Shown here one piece after another: positions 7,045 to 15,313 of a stretch of 36,972 bases of DNA. Within the stretch, counting starts at the first letter, position 1. Each line of letters begins with the position of its first letter. The translations under genes and the position numbers were made by a program. The stretch covers positions 1-36,972 of the forward strand of contig JAIEPH010000070.1 of the NCBI GenBank assembly GCA_019749805.1, given 5' to 3'. The notes under the pieces are model-generated. The model ran no database searches and was not told the DNA's origin. It was given only the letters and a program-made list of their open reading frames with translations. This DNA is from Mycobacteriaceae bacterium. Lineage in GTDB: Bacteria > Actinomycetota > Actinomycetes > Mycobacteriales > Mycobacteriaceae.

Positions 7045-8145
7045 GTGACGCACACAACACTTTCCCCCGATACCCGGATGCGGGCCGCCGTACTCATCGA
7101 GCCGGGCCGCATCGAAATGGAGCAGCGGCCGGTGCCGACACCGCAGGCCGGTGATGTCCTGGTACAGGTCGCGTCAGTGGGTGTCTGTGGCTCGGACACG
7201 CACTACTACCGGCATGGCCGGGTGGGTGGCTTCGTCGTGGAAGCGCCACTGGTTCTCGGACACGAGGCGGCGGGCACCATTGTCGGTGTCGGCGATTCGG
7301 TCGACCCGTCGCGTATCGGTCAGCGGGTGTCGATCGAACCGCAGCGTCCCGACCCCGACAGCGATGAGACGCGGCGCGGGCACTACAACCTGTGTCCGCA
7401 CATGCAGTTCTTCGCCACCCCGCCGGTCGACGGCGCACTCTGCGAGTACGTGACCATCGGCGCGGAATTCGCGCACCCGGTGCCGGACTCGATGTCCGAC
7501 GATGCCGCGGCGCTGTGTGAACCGTTGTCCGTGGGCATCGCCGCGATCCGCAAGTCCGAGCTCGACGGTCCGGGGCGAGCGGTGGGGGCACTCCCCACGC
7601 AAGCGGGGGGCCCACCCACCCGAAGGGAAGGCGGAGGATCGCGGGTGCTCATCGCAGGCGCCGGACCCATCGGCATCGTGCTGACCCAACTCGCCAGGGC
7701 CTATGGTGCGACGGAAATCGTCGTCAGTGATCCCGACCCGACGCGTCGCGACCGGGCCCTGACGTTCGGCGCCACCACAACCGTGGACCCCGCCGCAGGG
7801 AGCAATGACGATCTGGCGGTCGACGCATTCATCGACGCGTCCGGTGCCGCGGCTGCCGTCGCCGCCGGCATCCGCGCAGTACGTCCCGCGGGACGGATCG
7901 TCCTCGTCGGTTCGGGAGTTGAATCCATGGAACTGCCTACGCAGTTGATCCAGAATCGCGAGCTGGTGCTGACGGGGGTGTTCCGGTACGCCAATACGTG
8001 GCCGACGGCGATCGCGCTGGTGGAATCCGGGTGCGTCGATCTCGATGCCATGGTGACCGCCCGCTTCCCCCTGGAGAAAGCCGCTGACGCACTGGACTCA
8101 GACCGGATCCCGGGTAGCGTCAAGTCGGTGGTGACCGTGTCATGA
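7045..8145 (+). CDS. Zinc-dependent polyol (sorbitol/xylitol-type) dehydrogenase
   Basis: This medium-chain NAD(P)-dependent dehydrogenase has about 366 residues. Zinc ligands are visible in GVCGSDTH (Cys48) and GHEAAG (His73, Glu74), and CEPLSVG is also present. It lacks the four-Cys structural zinc loop and instead reads GHYNLCPHMQFFATPPVDG, the hallmark of sorbitol dehydrogenase-type enzymes. The Rossmann motif is LIAGAGPIGIV. It should oxidise an imported polyol to a ketose. Between the catalytic and cofactor domains there is a 21-residue insertion (RAVGALPTQAGGPPTRREGGG, 7576-7638) rich in Gly and Pro. The start is uncertain: GTG 7045 fits a leaderless transcript, while ATG 7078 gives MRAAVLIEPG. 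The stop overlaps the next start (ATGA). Confidence 0.9.
   Translation: MTHTTLSPDTRMRAAVLIEPGRIEMEQRPVPTPQAGDVLVQVASVGVCGSDTHYYRHGRVGGFVVEAPLVLGHEAAGTIVGVGDSVDPSRIGQRVSIEPQRPDPDSDETRRGHYNLCPHMQFFATPPVDGALCEYVTIGAEFAHPVPDSMSDDAAALCEPLSVGIAAIRKSELDGPGRAVGALPTQAGGPPTRREGGGSRVLIAGAGPIGIVLTQLARAYGATEIVVSDPDPTRRDRALTFGATTTVDPAAGSNDDLAVDAFIDASGAAAAVAAGIRAVRPAGRIVLVGSGVESMELPTQLIQNRELVLTGVFRYANTWPTAIALVESGCVDLDAMVTARFPLEKAADALDSDRIPGSVKSVVTVS
7576..7638 (+). repeat. 63-nt in-frame GC-rich insertion with inverted repeats inside the dehydrogenase
   Basis: The segment encodes 21 residues that interrupt the usual short GPG-SRVLIAG junction of the dehydrogenase. It carries GTGGGG...CCCCAC and GGTGGG...CCCACC complementary arms, so it can fold on itself like a small mobile repeat. 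Its length is a multiple of three, which keeps the frame. It is called an insertion by comparison with my knowledge of the family, not by alignment. Confidence 0.5.
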
Positions 8146-9536
8146 CAGTCAGCAGGCCTAGCTATGACCGCGACGAGATCAGCGTGGGCATAGTGCATTT
8201 CGGAGTCGGCGGCTTCCATCGAGCCCACCAGGCGATGTACATCGACCGGCTCCTCGAGATGGGACTCGCCAAAGACTGGGGAATCTGCGGCGTCGGAGTC
8301 ATGGCGGCCGACCGCAAGATGGCCGACGTGATGGCCGCGCAGGACGGGCTGTACACGCTACTGCTCGAGAACCCCGACGGCACGCGCACTGCGCGGGTGA
8401 TCGGGTCGATCATCGACTATCGGTACGCGCCTGACGATCCCGAGTCGGTGATCGAACTGCTCGCCGCGCCCAGCACCCGCATCATCTCGCTGACCATCAC
8501 CGAGGGTGGTTACAACATCGACAACTTGGGGGCCGACGGCGTTCATGTTTTCGGTCTCGTCGCGGAGGCGCTGGCACGTCGGCGCGACCGCGGCATCGCC
8601 TCACCGACTATCGTGTCGTGCGACAACATCGAGGGCAACGGTGACGTCGCCCGGCACGCGTTCACCACCTACGCCGACCGTGTCCACCCCGGCCTCGGCG
8701 AATGGATGACCGAGCACACCACGTTCCCCAATTCGATGGTGGACCGCATCACCCCGGTGACCACACCCGACGTGGTCGCCACCGTCAAGGACGAATTCGG
8801 CGTCGATGACCAGTGGCCGGTGGTCGCGGAGCCGTTCACCTCATGGGTGCTCGAAGACGATTTCTCCGATGGCCGTCCGCCGGTGGAGAAGGTCGACGTG
8901 CTGATGGTCGACGATGTCACGCCATACGAGTTGATGAAGCTGCGGCTACTCAACGCCAGCCACCAAAGTCTGTGCTACTTCGCATATCTGGCGGGATACC
9001 GGCTTGTGCACGACGCCGCGGGTGATCCGCTGTTCGCCGAGTTCCTGATGTCGTACATGGATGAGGAAGCCACCCCGACGCTGAAGCCGGTGCCTGGTAT
9101 CGATCTGCCGGACTACAAGCGGACACTGATCGAGCGGTTCGCCAATCCTGGTGTCAAGGACACGATTGCGCGGCTGTGCTACGGCTCGTCCGACCGCATC
9201 CCCAAATGGCTGCTTCCGGTGGTCAGGGAGAACCTGAGAACTGATGCACCGATTCGGCTGTCCGCCGCCACCGTGGCCAGCTGGGCGCGGTATGCCGAAG
9301 GTGTCGACGAGCAGGGTGAGCCGATCGACGTTCAGGATCAACTGGCCGATACCCTCGTCCCGCTGGCGAAGTCGCAACGAACGCACCCGACTGCGTTCAT
9401 CGAGAACGCCGAGGTGTTCGGCGACCTCGCCGACGATTCGCGGTTCGTCGAGGCCTATGTATGGGCACTGGAATCGCTGCACCGCGAAGGAGCGCGGGCA
9501 ACGCTCGAAACGTTGCTCCGCAAGGATTCGCGATGA
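8142..9536 (+). CDS. Mannitol 2-dehydrogenase-type long-chain polyol dehydrogenase
   Basis: This 464-residue enzyme of the mannitol dehydrogenase family has the N-terminal nucleotide-binding motif VHFGVGGFHRAH and the family catalytic segment PYELMKLRLLNASHQSL, in which the Lys and the Asn-x-x-His are the active-site residues. It should interconvert mannitol (or arabitol/sorbitol) and fructose or a related ketose with NAD. Its length matches the bacterial monomeric enzymes. The start overlaps the upstream stop as ATGA and its own stop overlaps the kinase start in the same way. The three genes are therefore translationally coupled and complete a route from imported polyol to ketose to ketose phosphate. 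Confidence 0.94.
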   Translation: MTVSRPSYDRDEISVGIVHFGVGGFHRAHQAMYIDRLLEMGLAKDWGICGVGVMAADRKMADVMAAQDGLYTLLLENPDGTRTARVIGSIIDYRYAPDDPESVIELLAAPSTRIISLTITEGGYNIDNLGADGVHVFGLVAEALARRRDRGIASPTIVSCDNIEGNGDVARHAFTTYADRVHPGLGEWMTEHTTFPNSMVDRITPVTTPDVVATVKDEFGVDDQWPVVAEPFTSWVLEDDFSDGRPPVEKVDVLMVDDVTPYELMKLRLLNASHQSLCYFAYLAGYRLVHDAAGDPLFAEFLMSYMDEEATPTLKPVPGIDLPDYKRTLIERFANPGVKDTIARLCYGSSDRIPKWLLPVVRENLRTDAPIRLSAATVASWARYAEGVDEQGEPIDVQDQLADTLVPLAKSQRTHPTAFIENAEVFGDLADDSRFVEAYVWALESLHREGARATLETLLRKDSR

Positions 9537-10507
9537 GAGCGCTGGTGATCGGCGAGGCGCTGATCGACATCGTCGAGCGAGGGAACGAGCGAGCATCCAA
9601 CAGCGCGCGAGACGCCGTCCCGACCGAGTACGTCGGAGGTAGCCCGCTGAACGTGGCGGTGGGGTTGGCTCGGCTGGACCGGGGAGTCGACTTTCTCACC
9701 CACATCGGCGACGATGCGCGCGGAAGACGCATCGCCGAGTACGTCGAAAACGCCGGGGTACAACTCGTTTCAGGCAGTATGTCCGCCGGCCACACCCCGA
9801 CCGCCGTCGCCATGCTCAACGAAGACGGTTCGGCGCAGTACACATTCGACATCGACTGGGAGCTTGCGGGCACTCCGGAGGTCATACCGCCGCTCGTGGC
9901 GCACACGGGATCGATCGCGAGCTGGCACGAGCCGGGCTGCCGGGCCACCGCGGCGCTACTGGATACGTACCACCCGTCGGCAACGATCACCTTCGATCCC
10001 AACGTGCGTCCGGCGCTGATCGAAGACCGTGACGCCACGAGGGGCCGCATCGACCGACTCCTCGAGAAGTGCGACGTGGTCAAGGCCAGCGATGAGGACC
10101 TGCGTTGGATCGACCCGAATCGCTCGGCCAAACAGATCGCCCGGACGTGGCTGAGCCTGGGCCCGTCGATCGTCGCGGTGACGATGGGCGATCGCGGCGC
10201 CTTCGCGATGTGCGAGGCGGGTACAGCGCGGATCGCGGCCCTCCCGGTCGACGTGGTCGACACGGTCGGCGCCGGCGATGCGTTCATGACCGGGCTGATC
10301 GATGCGCTGTGGGAGTTGAATCTGCTGGGCGCCGAAAGACGGCGCGACCTGCGCGCCATCGGTCTCGATGCGCTCAACTCGGTGGTTGCGACGGCGGCGC
10401 TCTCGTCGGCGCTGACCGTCGGCCGTGCCGGCGCTGACCTCCCCGATCGCGCAACACGTGAGGCTGCAGCGGCGAGCTCGGACCCGCCGCCGCCCCGACC
10501 CGGCTAA
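9533..10507 (+). CDS. PfkB-family carbohydrate kinase (probable fructokinase)
   Basis: This 324-residue cytoplasmic sugar kinase has the N-terminal substrate signature EYVGGSPLNVAVGLARL and the C-terminal PfkB signature DTVGAGDAFMTGL with catalytic Asp249. By context it should phosphorylate the ketose made by the two dehydrogenases, most simply fructose. There is a small extra loop (ERGNERASNSARD) between the first strand and the PTEYVGG motif that I do not remember from related kinases. The start ATG 9533 overlaps the dehydrogenase stop. The protein ends in a low-complexity tail (AAAASSDPPPPRPG). Confidence 0.9.
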   Translation: MRALVIGEALIDIVERGNERASNSARDAVPTEYVGGSPLNVAVGLARLDRGVDFLTHIGDDARGRRIAEYVENAGVQLVSGSMSAGHTPTAVAMLNEDGSAQYTFDIDWELAGTPEVIPPLVAHTGSIASWHEPGCRATAALLDTYHPSATITFDPNVRPALIEDRDATRGRIDRLLEKCDVVKASDEDLRWIDPNRSAKQIARTWLSLGPSIVAVTMGDRGAFAMCEAGTARIAALPVDVVDTVGAGDAFMTGLIDALWELNLLGAERRRDLRAIGLDALNSVVATAALSSALTVGRAGADLPDRATREAAAASSDPPPPRPG

Positions 10508-10516
10508 CGTGGGTTT

Positions 10517-11434
10517 ATGCGCTCCATATGGAAGGGTTCAATCGCCTTCGGCCTGGTGAACGTCCCGGTCAAGGTCTACAGCGCGACCGAAGACCACGAC
10601 GTCAAGTTCCACCAGGTGCACGAGAAGGACAACGGACGCATCCGGTACAAGCGCGTCTGCGAGGTGTGCGGCGAGGTCGTGGAGTTTCGGGACATCGCCA
10701 AGGCCTACGAATCCGACGACGGGCAGACGGTGATCATCACCGACGAGGACATCTCGACGTTGCCGGAGGAACGCAGCCGCGAGATCGAGGTGCTGGAGTT
10801 CGTGCCGTCTAGTGACATCGATCCGATGATGTACGACAAGAGCTACTTCCTCGAGCCTGAGGGCAAGTCGTCGAAGTCGTATGTTCTGCTCACCAAGACA
10901 CTCAAGGAGACCGACCGCGTCGCCATCGTCCACTTCGCGCTGCGGAACAAGACACGGCTTGCTGCGTTGCGGGTGCAGGACTTTTCCAAGCGCGACGTCA
11001 TGGTCATCCAGACGCTGCTGTGGCCAGACGAGATCCGTGATCCCGACTTCCCTTCGCTCGACGCGAAGATCGACATCAAACCCGCCGAGCTGAAGATGGC
11101 AAGCCAGGTGGTCGAGTCGATGACCGACGACTTCAACCCCGACCGCTACCACGACGACTACCAGGAGCAGTTGCACGAGCTGATCCAGGCGAAACTTGAA
11201 GGCGGCGAGGCGTTTACCTCCGAGGAGCAGCCGAAGGAACTCGACGAGACCGAGGACGTCTCGGATCTGCTGGCAAAGCTGGAGGCCAGCGTCAAGGCCC
11301 GCCGCGAAGGCGGTTCGGACAAGCCTGCCAAGAAGGCACCGGCGAAAAAGGCGGCGAAGAAGGCCCCGGCCAAGAAAGCCGCGAAGAAAGCGCCCGCCAA
11401 GAAGGCGGCCAAGAAAGCCGCCGCCAAGAAGTAG
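10517..11434 (+). CDS. ku: Non-homologous end-joining protein Ku
   Basis: This homodimeric Ku binds DNA double-strand ends and recruits LigD in mycobacterial end joining. The 305-residue protein begins MRSIWKGSIAFGLVNVPVKV, the standard start of bacterial Ku, and the core barrel/bridge region runs to about residue 250. The tail from about residue 269 consists of repeated KKAPAKKAA units (37 residues, Lys/Ala/Pro only), like the extended tail of M. smegmatis-type Ku and unlike the shorter M. tuberculosis protein. It starts 9 nt after the kinase gene but is functionally unrelated to it. LigD is not in the window. The 3' end meets the TetR gene convergently with a 3-nt gap. Confidence 0.96.
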   Translation: MRSIWKGSIAFGLVNVPVKVYSATEDHDVKFHQVHEKDNGRIRYKRVCEVCGEVVEFRDIAKAYESDDGQTVIITDEDISTLPEERSREIEVLEFVPSSDIDPMMYDKSYFLEPEGKSSKSYVLLTKTLKETDRVAIVHFALRNKTRLAALRVQDFSKRDVMVIQTLLWPDEIRDPDFPSLDAKIDIKPAELKMASQVVESMTDDFNPDRYHDDYQEQLHELIQAKLEGGEAFTSEEQPKELDETEDVSDLLAKLEASVKARREGGSDKPAKKAPAKKAAKKAPAKKAAKKAPAKKAAKKAAAKK

Positions 11435-11437
11435 CCG

Positions 11438-12100
11438 TCAGTCGGTCAGTAGTTCTGGACGCAACAAGAGGCGGGGCAATGCGTGCCCGAGCCACTCTTC
11501 GTATTGGTCCGGCGTCCAACCCAGATCGTCTGTGTATATGGAATACAGGTGCGGCGCCTGCACGGTGAACGCCACGTCGGTCGCTTGATCCTCGGATAGG
11601 CCGGGCCGCAGCGCCTCCGATCCGATCTGCGAGATCCACACCGCGCAGCCCGATCGGATCTGGCGAAGTAGGTCTGTGCGCCTTTCCTCGAGACTGGGAT
11701 CAGCCGAGGCTGCACCCTCCATCACCCGCATGAGCGCCGCGACGCGGTCATGCATTTCACGCACGAAATGCGCGGCGGCGGCGAATTGTGAACGGTGCTC
11801 GGTCAGCTCCGCGAGATCAGGCGCGAAATCCATGAGCGGGGCCTCCTCGTAATCGCCGGCGACTGCGATCTCGATGGCGCGGAAGAGGACCGCGGCTTTG
11901 GAACCGTAGGTCGCATAGATGGTCTGTGCCGACACATCGGCCGCGGCGGCGATCTGATCGATCGTCGTCGGACCGAAACCCTGCTCGACGAACAATTCGG
12001 TGGCCGCCTCGATGATGCTGCGCTGGCGCGCCTCGGCGTCGGCGCGCCGGCGGCTGTTGTCGTACTTGCGACGGGGCTTCGACTCGGAAGCTGTTGACAC
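11438..12100 (-). CDS. TetR-family transcriptional regulator
   Basis: The protein has 220 residues. After a charged N-terminus (KPRRKYDNSRRRADAEARQ), the TetR DNA-binding domain spans roughly residues 26-72 with IDQIAAAADVSAQTIYATYGSKAAVLF as helix-turn-helix. The C-terminal ligand domain is not one I can assign to an effector. The start is GTG at 12100 with AAGGAAG about 10 nt upstream. It is divergent from the O-methyltransferase gene, and a perfect inverted repeat in the shared intergenic region is its likely operator, so it probably represses itself and the methyltransferase. Confidence 0.9.
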   Translation of the reverse strand: MSTASESKPRRKYDNSRRRADAEARQRSIIEAATELFVEQGFGPTTIDQIAAAADVSAQTIYATYGSKAAVLFRAIEIAVAGDYEEAPLMDFAPDLAELTEHRSQFAAAAHFVREMHDRVAALMRVMEGAASADPSLEERRTDLLRQIRSGCAVWISQIGSEALRPGLSEDQATDVAFTVQAPHLYSIYTDDLGWTPDQYEEWLGHALPRLLLRPELLTD

Positions 12101-12116
12101 TGATTCTCTACTTCCT

Positions 12117-12130
12117 TATAGTCCACTATA
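12117..12130. promoter_or_regulatory. Candidate TetR operator between divergent genes
   Basis: TATAGTCCACTATA is a perfect 6-2-6 inverted repeat in the 72-bp AT-rich gap between the TetR gene and the methyltransferase gene. TATGGT at 12138-12143 fits a -10 element for the methyltransferase, 8 nt downstream of the repeat, so bound repressor would block that promoter. Assignment to the adjacent regulator is inferred from position. Confidence 0.55.
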
Positions 12131-12172
12131 TCCAATATATGGTGCTCTATCCAAATTAGCATGGAGGCCGCC

Positions 12173-13252
12173 ATGGCTACCGTTCCCCCTGGACTCGCGA
12201 GAGTCGTCGAGCGCGCACGGCATCACGTCAACCGACTGCATCTCCGGCTCGCGCCTGCCCCGGTGGCGATGGTGGAACTGATCCTGGCGGCGTGGACGTC
12301 GCAGGCGATCCAGGCCGCCGCGCAGCTGGGCGTTGCCGACGCTCTCGCGTCGGGTCCGCTGTCCATTGAGGAGTTGGCCCGTCGCGTCGACGCCGACCCC
12401 GACGCACTCCGTCGGCTGTTACGAGCTCTCATCGGAAGCGGTGTATTCCGTCAGGACCGCCATGGCCGCTACGCGCTCAATCCTCTTGCCGACACCTTGC
12501 GGTCCGACGCCCCGCAGTCCATGGCCGCGGCCGCGAAATACTATGGCTCACCACAGCACCGCGAACACTGGAGCATGCTCGTCGACTCGATTCGGTCGGG
12601 CCAAGCGAGTGTTCCGCGGCTGCGCGGCAAGGACTTCTTCGAGTATCTCGACGACGAGCCCCAACTTGCCGCGCTGTTCAACGAAACCATGACCAACATT
12701 TCGGGGTTGTCCGAGCAATTCGTCGTTGCCGCATACCCCTTCAGCGGTGGCTCGACGATCGTAGATGTGGGGGGTGGACATGGTCGGCTGCTGGCTTCCG
12801 TCCTGGCTGCTACGCCTGGCGCCCGCGGTGTGCTCTACGACTTGCCGCAGGTGGTCGCGAACGCGCCTGCGCTGCTGGAGAAAGCAGGAGTGGCCGACCG
12901 TGTCCGCATCGACGGCGGGTCGTTCTTCGAGAAGGTCCCGGCCGACGGCGACGTCTACCTCATGAAGCACATCATTCACGATTGGCCCGACGATCAGGCG
13001 GTCGAGATCCTTCGCACCGCCCGCGCGTCCGTCGGCCCTGCGGCGCGAATCGTGTTGGTGGAACTTGTGATTCCCGAACACGATCGCGACTTCATCGGCA
13101 AGTGGGCCGATCTGGAGATGTTGCTCGGCGGAAGCGCCCGTGAACGCAGTGCCGACGAGTATCGCGACCTACTGGGCCGAAGCGGATTCGAGATGACGCG
13201 CGTCATACCGACGGCGTCTCCGTACAGCCTCGTCGAGGCGAGAGGCGCTTAG
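12173..13252 (+). CDS. SAM-dependent O-methyltransferase (plant/COMT-like family 2)
   Basis: This is a small-molecule O-methyltransferase of 359 residues. An N-terminal winged-helix dimerisation domain (about 35-105) contains LSIEELARRVDADPDALRRLLRAL, followed by a Rossmann SAM domain with VDVGGGHGRLL at about 197-207. The catalytic His lies in MKHIIHDWPDD. Enzymes of this type methylate hydroxyls of aromatic or polyketide-like substrates; the substrate here is unknown. An ATG 12 nt upstream is in frame, but GGAGG lies between the two with correct spacing to ATG 12173, so the second is chosen. It is probably repressed by the divergent TetR protein. Confidence 0.92.
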   Translation: MATVPPGLARVVERARHHVNRLHLRLAPAPVAMVELILAAWTSQAIQAAAQLGVADALASGPLSIEELARRVDADPDALRRLLRALIGSGVFRQDRHGRYALNPLADTLRSDAPQSMAAAAKYYGSPQHREHWSMLVDSIRSGQASVPRLRGKDFFEYLDDEPQLAALFNETMTNISGLSEQFVVAAYPFSGGSTIVDVGGGHGRLLASVLAATPGARGVLYDLPQVVANAPALLEKAGVADRVRIDGGSFFEKVPADGDVYLMKHIIHDWPDDQAVEILRTARASVGPAARIVLVELVIPEHDRDFIGKWADLEMLLGGSARERSADEYRDLLGRSGFEMTRVIPTASPYSLVEARGA

Positions 13253-13324
13253 CGGTCAGTCGAACAGCCGGCCCGCGGCCCGGTCGCGCGCGCCGCTACT
13301 GCCGCCGCCGCTCCTGACGAAAGT

Positions 13325-13338
13325 AGAACGTGTTTCAG
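13325..13338. promoter_or_regulatory. KstR-like operator upstream of the SDR gene
   Basis: TAGAACGTGTTTCA fits TNNAACNNGTTNNA, the core of the KstR operator that controls sterol/cholesterol catabolism in mycobacteria; the left half TAGAAC is exact and the right half has one change from the perfect palindrome. It lies 64 bp upstream of the GTG of the SDR gene. TAGGCT at 13361-13366 is a possible -10 element. The rest of the 150-bp gap 13253-13402 shows nothing else I can support. Confidence 0.5.
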
Positions 13339-13402
13339 AAAGTCCTCACCGGCGCTGTCTAGGCTTGCTAAGGTTCGCCCCGGGCGACGGAAGGAAACAA
13401 TT

Positions 13403-14194
13403 GTGATACTGGACAGATTTCGGCTGGACGACCATGTCGCGGTGGTGACCGGCGCCGGTCGCGGCCTCGGCGCGGCGATGGCGCTGGCATTCGCGGAAGC
13501 CGGTGCTGACGTGGTCATTGCCGCCCGCACGCAATCGCAACTCGAAGAGGTGGCCGAGCAGATCAAGGGTGTCGGTCGCAAAGCCCACGTCGTGGTCGCC
13601 GACCTCGCCCACCCCGAGGACACCGCCAAGCTCGCGGGCGAGGCCATCGAGGCCTTCGGGAAACTAGACATCGTCGTGAACAACGTCGGCGGCACCATGC
13701 CGAACGCACTGCTGACCACCTCCACGAAGGACCTGCGCGACGCCTTCACGTTCAACGTGGCGACTGCGCACGCGCTCACCACCGCCGCCGTTCCGCTGAT
13801 GCTCGAGCATTCCGGTGGCGGGAGCATCATCAACATCACGTCGACGATGGGCCGCGAAGCCGGTCGCGGATTCGCCGCATACGGCACCGCCAAGGCCGCG
13901 CTCGCGCACTACACCCGGCTCACCGCTTTGGACTTGTGCCCCAAGATTCGCGTCAACGCGATCGCCCCCGGCTCAATCCTCACCTCGGCGCTCGACGTGG
14001 TCGCCTCGAACGACGAACTGCGCGCACCGATGGAAAAGGCCACGCCCATGCGCAGATTGGGCCAACCCGAGGACATCGCCGCAGCGGCCGTGTACCTCGC
14101 CTCCCCCGCCGGCTCCTACCTGACCGGGAAGACACTCGAGGTCGACGGCGGCCTCACCTTCCCGAACCTCGACCTACCGATCCCGGATCTGTGA
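13403..14194 (+). CDS. Short-chain dehydrogenase/reductase (Rv0927c-like)
   Basis: This classical SDR of 263 residues, NAD(P)-dependent, has the cofactor motif TGAGRGLG at 16-23, NNVGG near residue 93, and the catalytic Tyr-x-x-x-Lys in AAYGTAKAAL. The C-terminus EVDGGLTFPNLDLPIPDL closely resembles M. tuberculosis Rv0927c as I remember it. The natural substrate is not known; the KstR-like box upstream hints at lipid or sterol metabolism. It starts with GTG behind AAGGAA. The next gene begins 10 nt after its stop, so the two form an operon. Confidence 0.92.
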   Translation: MILDRFRLDDHVAVVTGAGRGLGAAMALAFAEAGADVVIAARTQSQLEEVAEQIKGVGRKAHVVVADLAHPEDTAKLAGEAIEAFGKLDIVVNNVGGTMPNALLTTSTKDLRDAFTFNVATAHALTTAAVPLMLEHSGGGSIINITSTMGREAGRGFAAYGTAKAALAHYTRLTALDLCPKIRVNAIAPGSILTSALDVVASNDELRAPMEKATPMRRLGQPEDIAAAAVYLASPAGSYLTGKTLEVDGGLTFPNLDLPIPDL

Positions 14195-14204
14195 GGAGCA
14201 ACTC

Positions 14205-15281
14205 GTGAATATCAAAGTCGCAGCGATCGGCACCGGCAACGTCGGACGTCACGCTTTGACCCAGCTGATCAACAATCCGCAGTTCGAGCTGACCGGGGTG
14301 TGGGTGTCGTCGGAGTCCAAGGCCGGTAAGGACGCCGGAGAGCTTGCCGGACTCGATGTTTCGACGGGAATCACCGCCACGACCGATCTCGACGCCGTTC
14401 TGGCGACCAAACCGGACTGTGCGGTGTACACCGCGATGGCCGACAACCGTCTGCCCGAAGCGCTGGAGGACTACCGGCGCATCTTGGCCGCGGGCGTCAA
14501 CGTGGTCGCCAGCAGCGCGGTGTTCCTTCAATACCCATGGGGTGTGATTCCCGACGAACTCCTCAAACCGATCGAGGATGCAGCCGAAAAGGGATCTTCG
14601 ACCATATTCGTCAACGGCATCGACCCTGGGTTCGCCAACGACCTGCTTCCGCTCGCACTGGCCGGAACATGCCAGCGCATCGAGCAGATCCGGTGCATGG
14701 AGATCATCAACTACGACACCTACGACAGCGCCACCGTGATGTTCGACGTGATGGGCTTCGGCCGGCCGCTCGACGACCTTCCGATGCTCTTGCAGCCCGG
14801 AGTTCTGAGCCTCGCCTGGGGTTCGGTGGTTCGGCAACTGGCGGCGGGCCTCGGCGTCGAACTCGACGAGGTGACCGAGACCTACGTACGCGAGCCCGCG
14901 CCCGAGGATTTCGACATCGCGTCGGGCCACATCGAGAAGGGCACTGCCGCAGCATTGCGCTTTGAGGTCCAGGGAAAGAAGGACGGCAAGGTCGCGGTCG
15001 TGCTCGAACACGTCACGCGGTTGCGTGACGATCTGCGGCCTGACTGGCCGCAGCCGGCTCAGGAGGGCGGCTCCTATCGCATCGAGATCACCGGTGAGCC
15101 GTCTTACGCTTTGGACCTCTGCCTCAGCAGCCCGAATGGCGATCACAATCACGCCGGATTGGTGGCGACGGCCGCCCGCGTCGTCAACGCGATCCCCGCG
15201 GTGGTCGCCGCTCCGCCCGGCATCAGGACCACCCTGGACCTACCCCTGATCACCGGAAAAGGGTTGTACGCTGTGCAATAA
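14205..15281 (+). CDS. Dihydrodipicolinate reductase-like (DapB-fold) dehydrogenase, Rv0926c-like
   Basis: The 358-residue protein has an N-terminal Rossmann motif AAIGTGNVGRHAL (6-18) and the general layout of DapB-like oxidoreductases related to 2,4-diaminopentanoate dehydrogenase. It is far longer than true DapB (about 245-270 residues), so a role in lysine synthesis is unlikely. Motifs visible are VNGIDPGFANDLLP and HNHAGLVATAARVVNAIP near the C-terminus, the latter common in this subfamily. The start is GTG with GAGGAG at 14193-14198, which overlaps the SDR stop. The substrate is unknown, but the tight pairing with the SDR (also seen in M. tuberculosis) argues for consecutive steps. Confidence 0.87.
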   Translation: MNIKVAAIGTGNVGRHALTQLINNPQFELTGVWVSSESKAGKDAGELAGLDVSTGITATTDLDAVLATKPDCAVYTAMADNRLPEALEDYRRILAAGVNVVASSAVFLQYPWGVIPDELLKPIEDAAEKGSSTIFVNGIDPGFANDLLPLALAGTCQRIEQIRCMEIINYDTYDSATVMFDVMGFGRPLDDLPMLLQPGVLSLAWGSVVRQLAAGLGVELDEVTETYVREPAPEDFDIASGHIEKGTAAALRFEVQGKKDGKVAVVLEHVTRLRDDLRPDWPQPAQEGGSYRIEITGEPSYALDLCLSSPNGDHNHAGLVATAARVVNAIPAVVAAPPGIRTTLDLPLITGKGLYAVQ

Positions 15282-15313
15282 GTCCGGGGAAACACTCGAT
15301 GAAGGGCGCGCCT

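Noticed and set aside
11320..11434. Repeated AAG/GCC codons at the end of ku as a possible DNA repeat array
   Set aside because: The repetition is explained by the Lys/Ala tail of the protein and is in frame throughout. It is not a separate element.
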